From: Gluconacetobacter liquefaciens
Lineage (GTDB): Bacteria; Pseudomonadota; Alphaproteobacteria; Acetobacterales; Acetobacteraceae
Assembly (NCBI RefSeq): GCF_003350405.1
Contig: NZ_QQAW01000012.1
Span: 39,372 to 103,371 of the forward strand
Length of the DNA stretch: 64,000 nt
Reading direction: 5' to 3'
Positions 35,913 through 46,640 of this stretch are shown here, one piece after another (the first letter of the stretch is position 1; each line of letters begins with the position of its first letter). The notes under the pieces are model-generated. The model had not been told where the DNA came from. It made no database searches and worked only from the letters and a program-made list of their open reading frames with translations. A program made the position numbers and the translations under genes.

Positions 35913-37511
35913 TCATTCGGCCTGGGGAGCATAGGCGCTTTCTTCCGGGATGGCGGACAGGGCCGCGCGGTATTCCGCCGGATTGTCGATCAGCGACCGG
36001 GCGGCATCGAGGTCGGAATCGGTGCCGATCGCGGCGGGGCAGGCCTTGCGCAGGTCGAGGATGCGCGACACCGCGACAGGGAAGCGGACGGCGCGGGTGG
36101 CCTGCACGGTCTCGCGCATGTCCAGTTGGCCGGCTGCCAGGTTCTGCAACTGCCGCTCCAGGTCGGCCTCGCCCCGGCTGGTGCAGACCTGCGGCATCAC
36201 GCCCAGCCCTTGCAGCGGCCAGCCCAGTGGCGCCAGGACGCGGCTCCAGGTCACGAACAGTTCGCCGCCATCGGGCATCTGGCCGATCGTCTGCACCAGC
36301 CCCTTGCCCAGCGTGGCGCTGCCGACCACCACGGCGCGCCGGTGGTCTGCCAAAGCGGCAGCCAGGATCTCGGCCGCGCTGGCGGTGCGGCCGTCAACCA
36401 GCACCACGATCGGTACGCCGCCGGTCATGTCGCCGCCCTGCACGGCCCAGACATGGTTGGCCTGGGCGTCGCGCCCGTGCGTGACCGCTGCCACGCCGCG
36501 ATCCAGCACCAGGGCGCTGGCGGTAACCGCCTGTTGCAGCACGCCGCCCCGGTTGCCGCGCAGGTCCATCACCAGTCCCCTCAGGTGCGGGTCGTCGCTC
36601 GCCTGGTCCAGATACTGGCTCATTTCCTGCGCGGTATCGGCGGAAAAGGCAGTGATGCGGATGACCACCACATGCCCGTCGGCATAGGCGAAGACCGTCT
36701 CGGGCGGCACCGAGGCCCGGTGCAGCGCGATCGTGCGGCGTGCGCGCTCGTCGCCCACCAGCAATGTCACCTTGCTGCCGGGGGCGCCCAGCAGCCATTG
36801 CGTGACGGTCTGGGGCGTCTGGTCGCGGGTGGAGCGGCCATTGACCGCATAGAGGCGCTGCCCGACGGCGAGGCCCGCCGGCCATGCCGGCCCGTTGGCA
36901 TTGACCGCGGTGATCAGGATCGAGCGCGCGTCATGGCCCAGCGTCAGGCCCGTGCCGGCTTCGCCGCCGGTGCGGCTGTCGCGGTCGGTCGTCGCCGGTG
37001 CGGGCGCGACGTAGCGCGAATACGGGTCCATATGGTTGAACAGTTCGTCGAAGAACCCTTGCAGCAACCCGCCGCCGCCGGCGTCGCGCACGGCGGAGGA
37101 CCGGCCCCAGGCCGCCTGCATCAGCCGTATCGTCACGTCGGTCCAGCCGGCCTGGTCGGTTGCGGCGGGGTCGGGCACGCGCAGCAGGATGTCCTGGCCG
37201 AAGGCGAGCTGCACGGTGCCGTCGCGGTCGGTCACGGTCAGGGAGGGGTCGATCGCGCTCAGCCCGTTCAGCCCCCACAGGCAGAAATCGCGCGAGGTAT
37301 GGCTCTCCAGCGTGCGGGGCAGCAGGAAGGTCAGCGCCGCATTGAGCACGGCCTGCGTCATGCTGGTGTCCAGCGCCGGACTGGCCGGATCGGCGGCCGC
37401 GAGCCTCGGCGTCATCAGATAGATGACGACCAGCATGATCGCGGCCGAGCGGGTCGGCAACCGCAGGCGGCGGCGGCCGATCCATCGCGACGGGGCGGCG
37501 CGGAGGCGCAT
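35913..37511 (-). CDS. S41-family C-terminal processing peptidase
   Basis: 532 aa. N-terminal signal or membrane anchor (hydrophobic around residues 22-40), a PDZ domain (about 205-270), and the S41 core with VMDLRGNRGGVLQQAV, the catalytic serine in VDGRTASAAEILAAAL and the lysine in SATLGKGLVQT. Such periplasmic proteases trim or degrade envelope proteins. Start overlaps the rnr stop by one codon, placing it in the topA-rnr-S41-DUF1491 unit. Divergent enough from CtpA that exact role is unknown. Confidence 0.9.
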   Translation of the reverse strand: MRLRAAPSRWIGRRRLRLPTRSAAIMLVVIYLMTPRLAAADPASPALDTSMTQAVLNAALTFLLPRTLESHTSRDFCLWGLNGLSAIDPSLTVTDRDGTVQLAFGQDILLRVPDPAATDQAGWTDVTIRLMQAAWGRSSAVRDAGGGGLLQGFFDELFNHMDPYSRYVAPAPATTDRDSRTGGEAGTGLTLGHDARSILITAVNANGPAWPAGLAVGQRLYAVNGRSTRDQTPQTVTQWLLGAPGSKVTLLVGDERARRTIALHRASVPPETVFAYADGHVVVIRITAFSADTAQEMSQYLDQASDDPHLRGLVMDLRGNRGGVLQQAVTASALVLDRGVAAVTHGRDAQANHVWAVQGGDMTGGVPIVVLVDGRTASAAEILAAALADHRRAVVVGSATLGKGLVQTIGQMPDGGELFVTWSRVLAPLGWPLQGLGVMPQVCTSRGEADLERQLQNLAAGQLDMRETVQATRAVRFPVAVSRILDLRKACPAAIGTDSDLDAARSLIDNPAEYRAALSAIPEESAYAPQAE

Positions 37512-39798
37512 CAGCGCGGGCGCTGGCTGCGGGCACGGCGCGCGGGCACCGGCGGTAGGTCCGTCAGGGTAAAGAGCAGGCCGCCCGTCACCGGTGTGGC
37601 CTCGGCCAGCCGTACCGTGACCGGCTGGCCCAGCCGCAGGACCAGTCCGCTGTCGCGGCCGCGCAGGGTGTGGGTCTTGTCGTCATGGGTCCAGACATCG
37701 TCGGGCAGGGTCGATACCGGCACCAGACCGCTCGCCCCCGTCTGCGTCAATGTCACGAACACGCCGAACCGGGTTACGCCGGACACATGGCCGGTAAATT
37801 CCGTACCAACCTGGTCGGCCAGCCATGCGGCGACGTACCGTTCGGTGGTCTCGCGTTCGGCCAGGATCGCGCGGCGTTCGGCGGTGCTGACCTGCGTGCC
37901 GATGTCCTCCAGCTTCGCCGCGTCGGCGGCGGGCATCGCATCGGGCGGGTGGGTGCCCATACCGATCAGGGCCCGATGCACCATCAGGTCGGCATAGCGG
38001 CGGATCGGGCTGGTAAAATGGGCGTAGGAGGACAGCGCCAGCCCGAAATGGCCGATATTCTCCGGGCTGTATTCGGCCTGGCTCTGTGCCCGCAGGATGG
38101 TCTCGCTGACCAGCGTGGGGGCGTCGCCCTCGGCGGCGCGGGCCAGCACCCCGGCTAGGTCGCGTGCGTGCAGCGTGCCGACCGGCGGCACGGCGAAGCC
38201 CATGGCCGAGAGGTTGTCGCGCATCGACTCGGCCCGCTCCGGCGAGGGCGGGGCGTGAATGCGGTACAGGCACGGCCGGCGGCGGCGTTCCAGTTCCTCG
38301 GCGGCGGCGACGTTGGCCAGCACCATGAAATCCTCGATCAGGCGATGGCTGTCGTGGCGGATGCGGGGCTCGATGGCGGTGATCCGCCCTGTCGCGTCGA
38401 GTCGCACCACCCGTTCCGGCACGTCGAGTTCCAGCGTGCCACGTTGCGCCCGCGCCGTCGACAGGGCACGCCACGCCGCGAACAGCGTTTCCATCATGCC
38501 CTCGGGCAGGAGGCTGTCCTGCGCGCCGTCCGCCATTGCCTGCACGTCGTCATAGGTCAGGCGGGCGGCGCTGCGCATGAGGCCCCGGCCGAAGCGGTGG
38601 CGCAGTTTCCGGCCTATTGCGTCGATATGGATTTCGACGAACAGGCAGCCGCGATCCTCGCCGGGGCGGAGCGAGCACCAGCCGTTCGACAGTGCCTCGG
38701 GCAGCATCGGTACCACGCGGTCGGGGAAATAGACCGAGTTGCCGCGCCGCCTTGCCTCGCTGTCCAGTGCCGAGCCGGGGCGCACGTAATGCGCCACGTC
38801 GGCGATAGCCACGATCAGGCGGAAGCCGGGGCCTTCCGGCCCGGACCAGGGCTCGGCATACACGGCATCGTCGAAATCGCGGGCGTCGGCGCCGTCGATC
38901 GTGATCAGCGGCACCTCGCGCAGGTCCTCGCGGCCTTCCGCCGGGACGCCGCGCGCGCGCGGTCGGCCTCGGCCAGGGCGTCGGCGGAGAACTGGTTGGG
39001 GATGCCGTGGGTATGGATCGCCAGCAGGCTGACCGAGCGGGCGTCGCCGATCGGCCCCAGCCGTTCGACGATGCGTGCCGGCTTCAGCCCATGCCCCGCC
39101 ATCGGTAGCGGTTCGGCCACCACGATTTCGTCAGTCCCGGCGCCCATCGTCTCGCCCGCCGGGACGATCCATTCCGCCTTGGACCGCCGGTCGGCGGGTA
39201 CGATGCGTCCGGCCTCCTGCACCCGGCGCGGCGGGGCGGCCGGGTCGGCCGGTGTGGCGCGGAACAGGCCGACGATCCGGCCCGGTGCGTCGGTCAGCCG
39301 GCGCAGGGTGCGGCCCTCGTAGCGGCCGGGGCCGACGCGCTTGAGGCGCGCCACCACGCGCTCGCCCGGTGCGAGTGCCGGGCGGCCCTTCTGCTCGGGG
39401 TGCATGAAGATGACGGGTGCCGGTCCGTCGCCCTCCCACATCACGGGGCGCGCGATCGGGTCGCCGTCCGGGTCGGTGCCGGTGACCTGCACGACCGTGG
39501 CTTCGGGCATGGCGGCGGACGCGCGAAAGCGGCGTGCGCCGGCCGGGACCAGCGCGCCGTCCAGCGCCAGTTCGCGCAGCATGTCGCGCAGGGCCGCCTT
39601 GTGTTCCGGGCCAAGACCGAAGGCACGGGCGATCTCGCGCTTGCCGACGCGGCCGGTGGCCTCGGTCACGAACCGGCGCAGGGTTTCGCGATCCGGAAGC
39701 CCCCCGTCCCGCGAGGGGGCGGAGGGATCGGGTAGCGTATCGGGCGGCGTGTCGGACGACGGCTGGGGGTCGGAAGGCTTCCTCCCCGCCATCGTCAC
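37511..39798 (-). pseudogene. rnr: Ribonuclease R, frame broken in a CG run
   Basis: Two overlapping frames together encode a full RNase R. The first (39798-38905, GTG start overlapping the topA stop) carries the N-terminal winged helix and cold-shock domains; the second (38914-37511) holds the RNB catalytic domain with TIDGADARDFDDAV, GNSVYFPDRVVPMLP and SPIRRYADLMVHR, then an S1 domain and basic tail. The break is at the CG repeat 38951-38960; removing one CG unit reads EADRARGVPAEGREDLREV and gives 761 aa, the usual size. A 3'-to-5' exoribonuclease for structured RNA. Sequencing error is likely but unproven. Confidence 0.85.
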
Positions 39799-42509
39799 TC
39801 GGCCTTGGCCGCCGTGCGCCGGCTTCGCTTCGCCGGGCTTGCGGCGCCCTCGGCCGGGGGCGCCTTCCTGGCGCGGGTGGCCTTGCGGGCCGGGGCTTCG
39901 GCTGCGTCGGCGGTGGCCTCTGTCTTCGTGGTCTTGGCCGCACTCTTGCGGGTGGTGGTCTTGGCGGTCGTCTTCTTGGCGGCGGCCTTGCCCTTGGGCT
40001 TCAGCGGTTTGCCTTTTTCGGCCAGCAGCGCCACCGCCTGGTCCAGCGTCACGTCTTCCATGGCCTCGCCACGCGGCACGTTCACCACCATCTGGCCGTG
40101 CTGGATGTACGGCCCGAACCGGCCCTTGCGCACCATCACCGGCTCGCCGTCCTTGGGATGCGGCGCGATGGTGCGGACCGAGGCCAGCTTGCGCGCCAGG
40201 ACATCGACCGCGCGGTTCAGGCCGACAGTCAGGATGTCGTCATCCTTGTCCAGCGACCCGTAGATGGCACCCATCTTCACATATGGCCCGAAGCGGCCCA
40301 GCCCGGCCTCGATCGGCTCGCCGGTCTCGGGGTGGTTGCCGACCAGGCGCGGCAGGGACAGCAGGCCCAGCGCCTGTTCCAGCGTGATTTTGTCGCCCTC
40401 GATGCCGCGCGGGATGGTGGCGCGCTTCGGCTTGGCCTTCTTGTCTTCGGGATTGGGCTCGCCCTGCTGGACGTAGAGCCCCCATGGGCCGCGCTTGACG
40501 GTCACGTCCTCGCCGCTGGGCGCCTGGCCCAGCACGCGCATGCCGTCCTTCAGCGTGTCGGCCTCGCCTTCCTCCTTGGCGTCCACCACCAGGCGGCGGG
40601 TGAACTGGCAGGTCGGATAGTTCGAGCAGCCGATGAAGGCCCCGTAGCGCCCCAGCTTCAGCCCCAGCCGGCCGGTGCCGCAGGCGGTGCAGACGCGCGG
40701 GTCGGTGCCGTCGGGGCGGGACGGAAAGAAGTGGGGGGCAAGGTCGTCATCCAGCGCGTTGATGACGTCGGAGATCTTCAGCTCCTTCGTCTGGTCGACC
40801 GCGTGGGAGAAATCCCGCCAGAAAGCCGACATCACATCGCGCCAGTCGGCACGGCCGCCCGAGATGTCGTCGAGCTGCTCCTCCAGCCCCGCCGTGAAGC
40901 CGGTATCCACGTAGCGTTCGAAGAACGAGGTCAGGAACGCCGTCACCAGCCGCCCCCGGTCCTCGGGCACGAAGCGCCGCGCTTCGAGTCGCACGTAATT
41001 GCGGTCGCGCAGCACCGACAGGATCGAGGCGTAGGTGGAAGGGCGGCCGATGCCGATCTCTTCCATCTTCTTGACCAGCGATGCTTCCGAATAGCGCGGC
41101 GGCGGCTGGGTGAAATGCTGGTCGGCTTCGACGGTGCCGGTTTTCAGCGGGTCGCGCTCGCGCATCGGCGGCAGCATCCGGCTTTCGTCGTCCTGATCGT
41201 CCTTGCCTGCGTCGTCGCGGCCTTCGCTGTACAGCTTCAGGAAGCCGTCGAAGGCGATGATCGAGCCGTTGGCGCGCAGGGTCGCGGCATTCGCACCATC
41301 CGCGATCTCGACGATCACTTGGTCCAGTTCCGCCGACTGCATCTGGCTGGCGACCGAGCGTTTCCAGACCAGTTCGTACAGGCGCCGTTGCTCGTCGCTC
41401 AGATAGCGGGCGACTTCGGCGGGGGTGCGGGCGACGTCGGTGGGGCGGATGGCCTCGTGCGCTTCCTGCGCGTTCTTGGCGCGGGTGGAATAGATCCGTG
41501 CCTTTTCTGGCACATAGGGGGCGCCGAAGCTGCTGCCGATATGGTTGCGGATGGCGGTGATCGCCTCGCCGGCCATCTGCACGCCGTCGGTTCGCATATA
41601 GGTGATCAGACCGACCGTCTCGCCGCCCAGGTCGATGCCTTCATAGAGTTGCTGCGCGACACGCATCGCCGCCTGCGCGCCCATGCCCAGCTTGCGCGAG
41701 GCTTCCTGCTGCATGGTCGAGGTGGTGAAGGGCGGCGGCGGATTGCGGCGGACCTTGCGCCGCTCGACCGACCGCACCGCGAATTTCCCGCCCTCGACGG
41801 TGGCCTTGGCTGCCATGGCCCCGGCTTCGTCATGCAGGTCGAATTGGTCCAGCTTCTGGCCGGCCAGGTGGGTCAGGCGCGCGGTGAAGGGCGCGCCCTC
41901 GGGCGTGGTGAACTGGGCGGCGACCGTCCAGTATTCCCGGCTCTTGAAGCTCTCGATCTCGGCTTCGCGCTCGCAGATCAGCCGCAGCGAGACCGACTGC
42001 ACACGCCCGGCGCTGCGCGAGCCCGGCAGCTTGCGCCACAGCACCGGCGAGAGGGTGAAGCCCACCAGGTAGTCCAGCGCACGGCGGGCCAGATAGGCCT
42101 CGATCAGCGGCTGGTCGAGATCGCGCGGGTGGGCCATCGCGGTGCGGATGGCGGATTTGGTGATCTCGTTGAAGGTGACGCGCTGGACATCCACCCCCTT
42201 CAGCAGCTTCCGCTCTTCCAGCATCGCCCGGACATGCCACGAGATCGCCTCGCCCTCGCGATCCGGGTCAGTGGCCAGATACAGGGTCTTGGCGCCGCGC
42301 AGCGCCTTGGCGATGGCGGTGATCTGCCGGTTGCCGCGTTCGTCGGCTTCCCAGTCCATGGCGAAATTTTCGTCCGGGCGGACGCTGCCATCCTTGGGCG
42401 GCAGGTCGCGGACATGGCCGAACGACGCCAGAACGGTAAAGCCGTCTCCCAGATACTTGTTGATCGTCTTCGCCTTGGCGGGCGATTCGACCACGACCAC
42501 GTCAGTCAT
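39795..42509 (-). CDS. topA: DNA topoisomerase I
   Basis: 904 aa. TOPRIM start (VVVESPAKAKTINKYLGDGF), catalytic tyrosine in VGLITYMRTDGVQMA (about residue 308), and a zinc ribbon with four cysteines (CTACGTG and CSNYPTCQF). Several C-terminal topoisomerase repeats (GRFGPYVKMG, GRFGPYIQHG) are followed by a lysine/alanine-rich tail of about 90 residues that should bind DNA. Relaxes negative supercoils. Overlaps rnr and follows dprA by 36 bases, a common alphaproteobacterial order (dprA-topA-rnr). Confidence 0.96.
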   Translation of the reverse strand: MTDVVVVESPAKAKTINKYLGDGFTVLASFGHVRDLPPKDGSVRPDENFAMDWEADERGNRQITAIAKALRGAKTLYLATDPDREGEAISWHVRAMLEERKLLKGVDVQRVTFNEITKSAIRTAMAHPRDLDQPLIEAYLARRALDYLVGFTLSPVLWRKLPGSRSAGRVQSVSLRLICEREAEIESFKSREYWTVAAQFTTPEGAPFTARLTHLAGQKLDQFDLHDEAGAMAAKATVEGGKFAVRSVERRKVRRNPPPPFTTSTMQQEASRKLGMGAQAAMRVAQQLYEGIDLGGETVGLITYMRTDGVQMAGEAITAIRNHIGSSFGAPYVPEKARIYSTRAKNAQEAHEAIRPTDVARTPAEVARYLSDEQRRLYELVWKRSVASQMQSAELDQVIVEIADGANAATLRANGSIIAFDGFLKLYSEGRDDAGKDDQDDESRMLPPMRERDPLKTGTVEADQHFTQPPPRYSEASLVKKMEEIGIGRPSTYASILSVLRDRNYVRLEARRFVPEDRGRLVTAFLTSFFERYVDTGFTAGLEEQLDDISGGRADWRDVMSAFWRDFSHAVDQTKELKISDVINALDDDLAPHFFPSRPDGTDPRVCTACGTGRLGLKLGRYGAFIGCSNYPTCQFTRRLVVDAKEEGEADTLKDGMRVLGQAPSGEDVTVKRGPWGLYVQQGEPNPEDKKAKPKRATIPRGIEGDKITLEQALGLLSLPRLVGNHPETGEPIEAGLGRFGPYVKMGAIYGSLDKDDDILTVGLNRAVDVLARKLASVRTIAPHPKDGEPVMVRKGRFGPYIQHGQMVVNVPRGEAMEDVTLDQAVALLAEKGKPLKPKGKAAAKKTTAKTTTRKSAAKTTKTEATADAAEAPARKATRARKAPPAEGAASPAKRSRRTAAKAE

Positions 42510-42545
42510 TCTGTCTCCGGATCACGCATCTCGTTCCGACGTCCG

Positions 42546-43733
42546 TCAGCCTCCGTCGGACAGGGATGGCAGGACGACACTCCCACCGGGAAGGGTTTCA
42601 ATGTCGCCTGCCAGTTCCAGTTCCGACAGTACGGTCAGGATCGCCGATGTCGAGAACTGGCAGCGCCGTACAAGATCGTCAACCGGCGTTGGTGTGAATG
42701 ACAGCAGAGTCAGGATCGCCTGACGGATATCGGAGGGCTCGCCGGGGGGCTCCCGCGGGGGTTCCGGGCCGGCCTGGGGTGGCGGTTCCGGCCAGGGTGC
42801 GCGGCTTTGCGCCAGCCCGCCGGGCCGGGTCGATGGGCCAGTTGCTCCGCCGGTGGAAAAGAGGTCGCGTGCCGCTGCGTCGGGCAGTTCGGCCAGGATG
42901 TCGTTCTCGCTTTCGGTCAGGATCGCGCCGCGCCGCAGCAGGGAATTGGCGCCCCGGCTGCGCGGGTCCAGCGGCGATCCGGGCACGGCGAAGACCGTGC
43001 GGCCATAGCCCGCCGCCAGATCGGCGGTGATCAGGCTGCCCGAGCGCAACGCGGCCTCGACGACCACGCAGCCCAGCGACAGGCCCGCGATCAGGCGGTT
43101 GCGGCGGGGGAAATGCCGGCTCTGCGGTGCCACGCCCAGCGGGGTTTCGGTGACGACGGCGCCGTATTGCGCAATCCTGTCCTGCAATTGTGTGTGTTCC
43201 GCCGGGTAGGGGCGGTCCAGCCCGCCGGCGACGGCGGCGATGGTCGTGCCGGCCCGCAGCGCGCCGGCATGGGCGGCGGCGTCGATGCCGCGTGCCAGGC
43301 CCGAGACCACGGTGATGCCCTGTGCGGCCAGCATCGCGGCCAGGCTTTCAGCCATGCGCGCGCCGTTGGAGGATGCATTGCGTGCGCCCACAATGGCGAC
43401 GCAGCATCCATTCAGCCGCGCCGGATCGCCCAGGACCGAGAGGGCCGGCGGCGCGTCATGAATGGCGGCCAGAAGCGGTGGGTAATCGGGATCGCCCAGC
43501 ATCAGGATCCGGCCGCCGAGGGCTGCCGTGCCCTCGATTTCCGCCGCGATTTCGTCTTCGGATGGGATACGCAGCACCTTCGCCCGGCCGGCGGCACGGG
43601 CGCGTGCCGGCAGGGCGGCCAGCGCGCGTTCCGCGTCGCCGTAATCGAGCAGCAGCTTGCGATAGCCGACCGGGCCGACGCCTTCGCTGCGTGCCAGCCG
43701 CAGGCGCGCGGCCAGCGGCCCGGCTGGTGTCAC
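42546..43733 (-). CDS. dprA: DNA-processing protein DprA
   Basis: 395 aa. An N-terminal SAM-like region (GVGPVGYRKLLLDYGDAERAL) is followed by the Rossmann core with GARNASSNGARMAESL, VVSGLARGIDAAAHAGAL and SRHFPRRNRLIAGLS, and a C-terminal winged-helix DML1-like domain (TPVDDLVRRCQFSTSAILTV) after a proline-rich linker. It loads RecA on incoming single-stranded DNA in natural transformation. Overlaps plsY by four bases. Presence with comEC suggests DNA uptake capacity. Confidence 0.95.
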   Translation of the reverse strand: MTPAGPLAARLRLARSEGVGPVGYRKLLLDYGDAERALAALPARARAAGRAKVLRIPSEDEIAAEIEGTAALGGRILMLGDPDYPPLLAAIHDAPPALSVLGDPARLNGCCVAIVGARNASSNGARMAESLAAMLAAQGITVVSGLARGIDAAAHAGALRAGTTIAAVAGGLDRPYPAEHTQLQDRIAQYGAVVTETPLGVAPQSRHFPRRNRLIAGLSLGCVVVEAALRSGSLITADLAAGYGRTVFAVPGSPLDPRSRGANSLLRRGAILTESENDILAELPDAAARDLFSTGGATGPSTRPGGLAQSRAPWPEPPPQAGPEPPREPPGEPSDIRQAILTLLSFTPTPVDDLVRRCQFSTSAILTVLSELELAGDIETLPGGSVVLPSLSDGG

Positions 43734-44371
43734 GGATTTTTCCGTCCGATTCGCGGCTCGGTTCCGTTGAGCAGGCGGCGGATATTGCCGTGGTGCCGGG
43801 CGATGACCAGCAGTGCGATCAGCAGCCCCGCCAGCGGAATCGGGCTACGCAGGTCGCCGCCGTTCAACAGGGTGAGCAGCACGGGCATGGCCACGAACGC
43901 GGCCAGCGCACCGGCCGAGGAGATCTTCGTCAGCTTGGCTACGCCCAGCCACAGGGCGCAGCAGGCAAGGCCGGTCAGTGGCGACAGCGCCAGCGCCGCC
44001 CCCAGCCCGGTGGCCACGCCCTTGCCGCCCTTGAATTTCAGCCAGATGGGAAAGCAATGGCCGATGACGGCGAACAGGGCCGCCACCGCCATCGCCGGGG
44101 CGGTGTGGAAGGGCGAGAGGATGAAGCCGCACAGCACGGCGAAGGCGCCCTTGCCGCCATCCAGCAGCAGTGTCGCCGCCGCCAGCCCGCGCCGGCCGGT
44201 GCGCAGCACATTGGTCGCGCCGATATTGCCCGAGCCGATGGCGCGGATATCGCCCGCGCCGCCCAGTTGCGTCAGCAGCAGGCCGAAGGGAATGCTGCCG
44301 ATGCCGTAGGCCAGCACGGCGATGGCCGCCAGCAATTGCAGGACGTAGTTGGGAAGCGTCTCGGTCATCAT
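43730..44371 (-). CDS. plsY: Glycerol-3-phosphate acyltransferase PlsY
   Basis: 213 aa, five-helix inner-membrane protein. PlsY motifs are clear: GSIPFGLLL (motif 1), GSGNIGATNVLRTG, LDGGKGAFAVL (motif 2) and KFKGGKGVATGLG (motif 3). It transfers acyl groups from acyl-phosphate to glycerol 3-phosphate, the first step of phospholipid synthesis. The ATG overlaps the stop of the dihydroorotase-like gene (ATGA), and its own stop overlaps the dprA start, so translation is coupled. Confidence 0.95.
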   Translation of the reverse strand: MMTETLPNYVLQLLAAIAVLAYGIGSIPFGLLLTQLGGAGDIRAIGSGNIGATNVLRTGRRGLAAATLLLDGGKGAFAVLCGFILSPFHTAPAMAVAALFAVIGHCFPIWLKFKGGKGVATGLGAALALSPLTGLACCALWLGVAKLTKISSAGALAAFVAMPVLLTLLNGGDLRSPIPLAGLLIALLVIARHHGNIRRLLNGTEPRIGRKNP

Positions 44372-45678
44372 GCCGCGTCCTGGCCGAAGACCTGCCGGCC
44401 GGCCTTCCATGTTCCCCGCACCCGGCCTTCCACCGCCCGCCCGTCGAAGGGGGTGTTGCGGGCGCGGCCGGGCAGGGCGTCGGCCGTGATCTTCCAGGCG
44501 CGATCGAGGTCGAACAGGCACAGATCGGCTGCGGCACCCTCGGCCATCGTGCCGGCGTCGCTGCCCAGCAGGGCGGCGGGGCGGCAGGTCAGCAGGCCCA
44601 GCGCGTCGATCAGCGGCAGCGTGCCGCCATGCACCTGCGCCAGCGTGACGGCCAGCAGCGTGGCCAGCCCCGTACCGCCGGCCGAGGCCACGGCGAAGGG
44701 CTGGCGCTTGTCGTCGGCGTCGCAGGGTGCGTGGTCCGAGGCGATGGCGTCGATCGTGCCGTCGGCCAGCGCGGCGCAGACCGCCAGACGGTCGGCTTCC
44801 CCGCGTAGCGGCGGCGACAGCTTGGCATAGGTGCGGAAATCGCCGATCGCGGTTTCGTTCAGGTCGAAATAGGGCGGCGCGGTGTCGCAGGTCACGCGCA
44901 GGCCGCGCGCCTTGGCGGCACGGATCAGGTCCAGTCCTTCGGCCGTCGAGACATGGGCGAAATGCAGCCGTCCGCGTGTCAGTTCGGCCAGCCGCAGGTC
45001 ACGGGCGATCATGATCGCCTCGGCGGCGGTGGGAATGCCCGGCAGGCCCAGTCGCGTCGCCAGTTCGCCGTCCGTTGCGCAGCCACCGCGCGCCAGTGAC
45101 GGGTCTTCGGGGTGCTGGACCACCAGCGCGTCGAAACCCCTGGCATAGGTCAGGGCCAGCCGCATCATCCGCGCATCGGCCAGCGCCCGCGTGCCGTCGG
45201 TGAAGGCGACCGCCCCGGCTTCGTCCAGCAGGCCGATTTCCGCCATCTCGCTGCCTTCGCAGCCGCGTGTCAGAGCGCCATAGGGCAGGATCGAGACCAT
45301 GCCCGTTTCGTCGCCGCGCGCGCGCAGGTGCCGCACCAGCGCCGGATCGTCGATCGCCGGCTGGCTGTTGGGCAGGACCGCCATGGTGGTGATGCCGCCC
45401 GCCGCCGCCGCCCGTGCGGCCGAGGCGACGGTTTCGCGATACTCGAAGCCGGGTTCGCCGATCGCCACCCGCATGTCTACCAGACCGGGGCACAGCACCG
45501 CGCCCCCGCCGGCGACCACATGCGCACCGTCGGGCACGCCTTCACTGTCGGGCAGGTCGATGCCGGCGATCACGCCGCCCTTGACCAGCAGGCGTCCGGG
45601 CCGGTCCAGCCCGCGTGCGGGGTCGATCAGGCGGACATTCTCGAACAGGACGGGCTGGGCCGGGTGGGAAGCGCTCAC
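44368..45678 (-). CDS. pyrC: Dihydroorotase-like protein (PyrC'/PyrX type, probably inactive)
   Basis: 436 aa, dihydroorotase fold. The N-terminal metal motif, normally D.HVHLREPG, reads [10 protein letters not shown], so both histidines are lost. The motif usually ending PHH reads DTAPPYF. The later [10 protein letters not shown] and [11 protein letters not shown] are kept. This pattern fits the non-catalytic PyrC' that assembles with aspartate transcarbamoylase in Pseudomonas-type complexes. pyrB is immediately upstream (overlap of four bases). A catalytic PyrC should therefore be encoded elsewhere in the genome. Product annotation as plain dihydroorotase would mislead. Confidence 0.85.
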   Translation of the reverse strand: MSASHPAQPVLFENVRLIDPARGLDRPGRLLVKGGVIAGIDLPDSEGVPDGAHVVAGGGAVLCPGLVDMRVAIGEPGFEYRETVASAARAAAAGGITTMAVLPNSQPAIDDPALVRHLRARGDETGMVSILPYGALTRGCEGSEMAEIGLLDEAGAVAFTDGTRALADARMMRLALTYARGFDALVVQHPEDPSLARGGCATDGELATRLGLPGIPTAAEAIMIARDLRLAELTRGRLHFAHVSTAEGLDLIRAAKARGLRVTCDTAPPYFDLNETAIGDFRTYAKLSPPLRGEADRLAVCAALADGTIDAIASDHAPCDADDKRQPFAVASAGGTGLATLLAVTLAQVHGGTLPLIDALGLLTCRPAALLGSDAGTMAEGAAADLCLFDLDRAWKITADALPGRARNTPFDGRAVEGRVRGTWKAGRQVFGQDAA

Positions 45679-46640
45679 GTCAGGTCTCCGGCGCGCGACA
45701 GCAGGTCGAGGACGGCCATGCGCACGGCCACCCCCATTTCGACCTGTTCGCGGATCACGCTCTGGTCTGAATCGGCGACGCGGCTTTCGATCTCGACACC
45801 GCGATTCATCGGGCCGGGATGCATCACCAGCGCCCCGGGCCGGGCGAGGGCCAGCCGCTTGAGGTCCAACCCGTAGAAACGGAAATATTCGCGGGGGCTG
45901 GGCACCTGCCCGCCATTCATCCGCTCGCGCTGCATGCGCAGCATCATGACCACGTCGGCGTCGCGCAGCCCGTCTTCCATCGTGTAATGGATGTCCACGC
46001 CCAGCGCGCCGATGGCGCCGGGAATCAGCGTCGGCGGCCCGACCACCCGCACCTTGGCCCCCATGGCCGTCAGCAGGTGGATGTTCGACCGCGCGACCCG
46101 GCTGTGGCTGACATCGCCGCAGATCGCGACCGTCAGCCCATGCAGCGTGCCGAAATGCCGGCGGATGGTCAGGGCGTCCAGCAGGGCCTGCGTTGGGTGT
46201 TCATGTGTGCCGTCGCCGGCATTGATCACGCTGGCCTCGACCTTGCGGGCCAGCAGCGCCGGCGCGCCGGACTGCGAATGGCGCACCACCAGCAGGTCGG
46301 TGCGCATCGCGTTCAGCGTGGCGGCGGTGTCCAGCAATGTCTCGCCCTTGTTCACCGACGAGGTGGCCACCGTCATGTTGACGACATCCGCGCCCAGCCG
46401 CTTCGCCGCCAGTTCGAACGAGGTGCGGGTGCGGGTGCTGTCCTCGAAGAACAGATTGATGACCGTGCGCCCGCGCAACCGGTCGCGCGGCGTCTGGCGC
46501 GAGCGGTTCATCAGCGCATAGCTCTCGGCCAAGTCCAGGAAGGGCGTGATCCGGGTCGGATGCATGCCCTGAAGACCCAGCAGGTGCCGCCCGTGCTGCG
46601 TGAAGAAGCGGGACGGCGCTGCGCGCGGGCTGTCGTTCAT
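45675..46640 (-). CDS. pyrB: Aspartate carbamoyltransferase catalytic subunit
   Basis: 321 aa from the ATG at 46640. Carbamoyl-phosphate motif [20 protein letters not shown], then [29 protein letters not shown], aspartate-binding [11 protein letters not shown] and [10 protein letters not shown]. It makes carbamoyl-aspartate in pyrimidine synthesis. Overlaps both gltX upstream and pyrC-like downstream by four bases, so complex assembly with the pyrC-like subunit is plausible. No pyrI regulatory subunit gene is nearby. Confidence 0.96.
   Translation of the reverse strand: MNDSPRAAPSRFFTQHGRHLLGLQGMHPTRITPFLDLAESYALMNRSRQTPRDRLRGRTVINLFFEDSTRTRTSFELAAKRLGADVVNMTVATSSVNKGETLLDTAATLNAMRTDLLVVRHSQSGAPALLARKVEASVINAGDGTHEHPTQALLDALTIRRHFGTLHGLTVAICGDVSHSRVARSNIHLLTAMGAKVRVVGPPTLIPGAIGALGVDIHYTMEDGLRDADVVMMLRMQRERMNGGQVPSPREYFRFYGLDLKRLALARPGALVMHPGPMNRGVEIESRVADSDQSVIREQVEMGVAVRMAVLDLLSRAGDLT

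Noticed and set aside
35439..37997. An 852-codon plus-strand frame opposite the S41 peptidase
   Set aside because: Shadow frame; glycine/arginine/glutamine-rich low-complexity product without motifs.
39534..42701. A 1055-codon open frame on the plus strand opposite topA
   Set aside because: It lies antisense to a complete, motif-bearing topoisomerase I and has no family features; long antisense frames are common in high-GC DNA.
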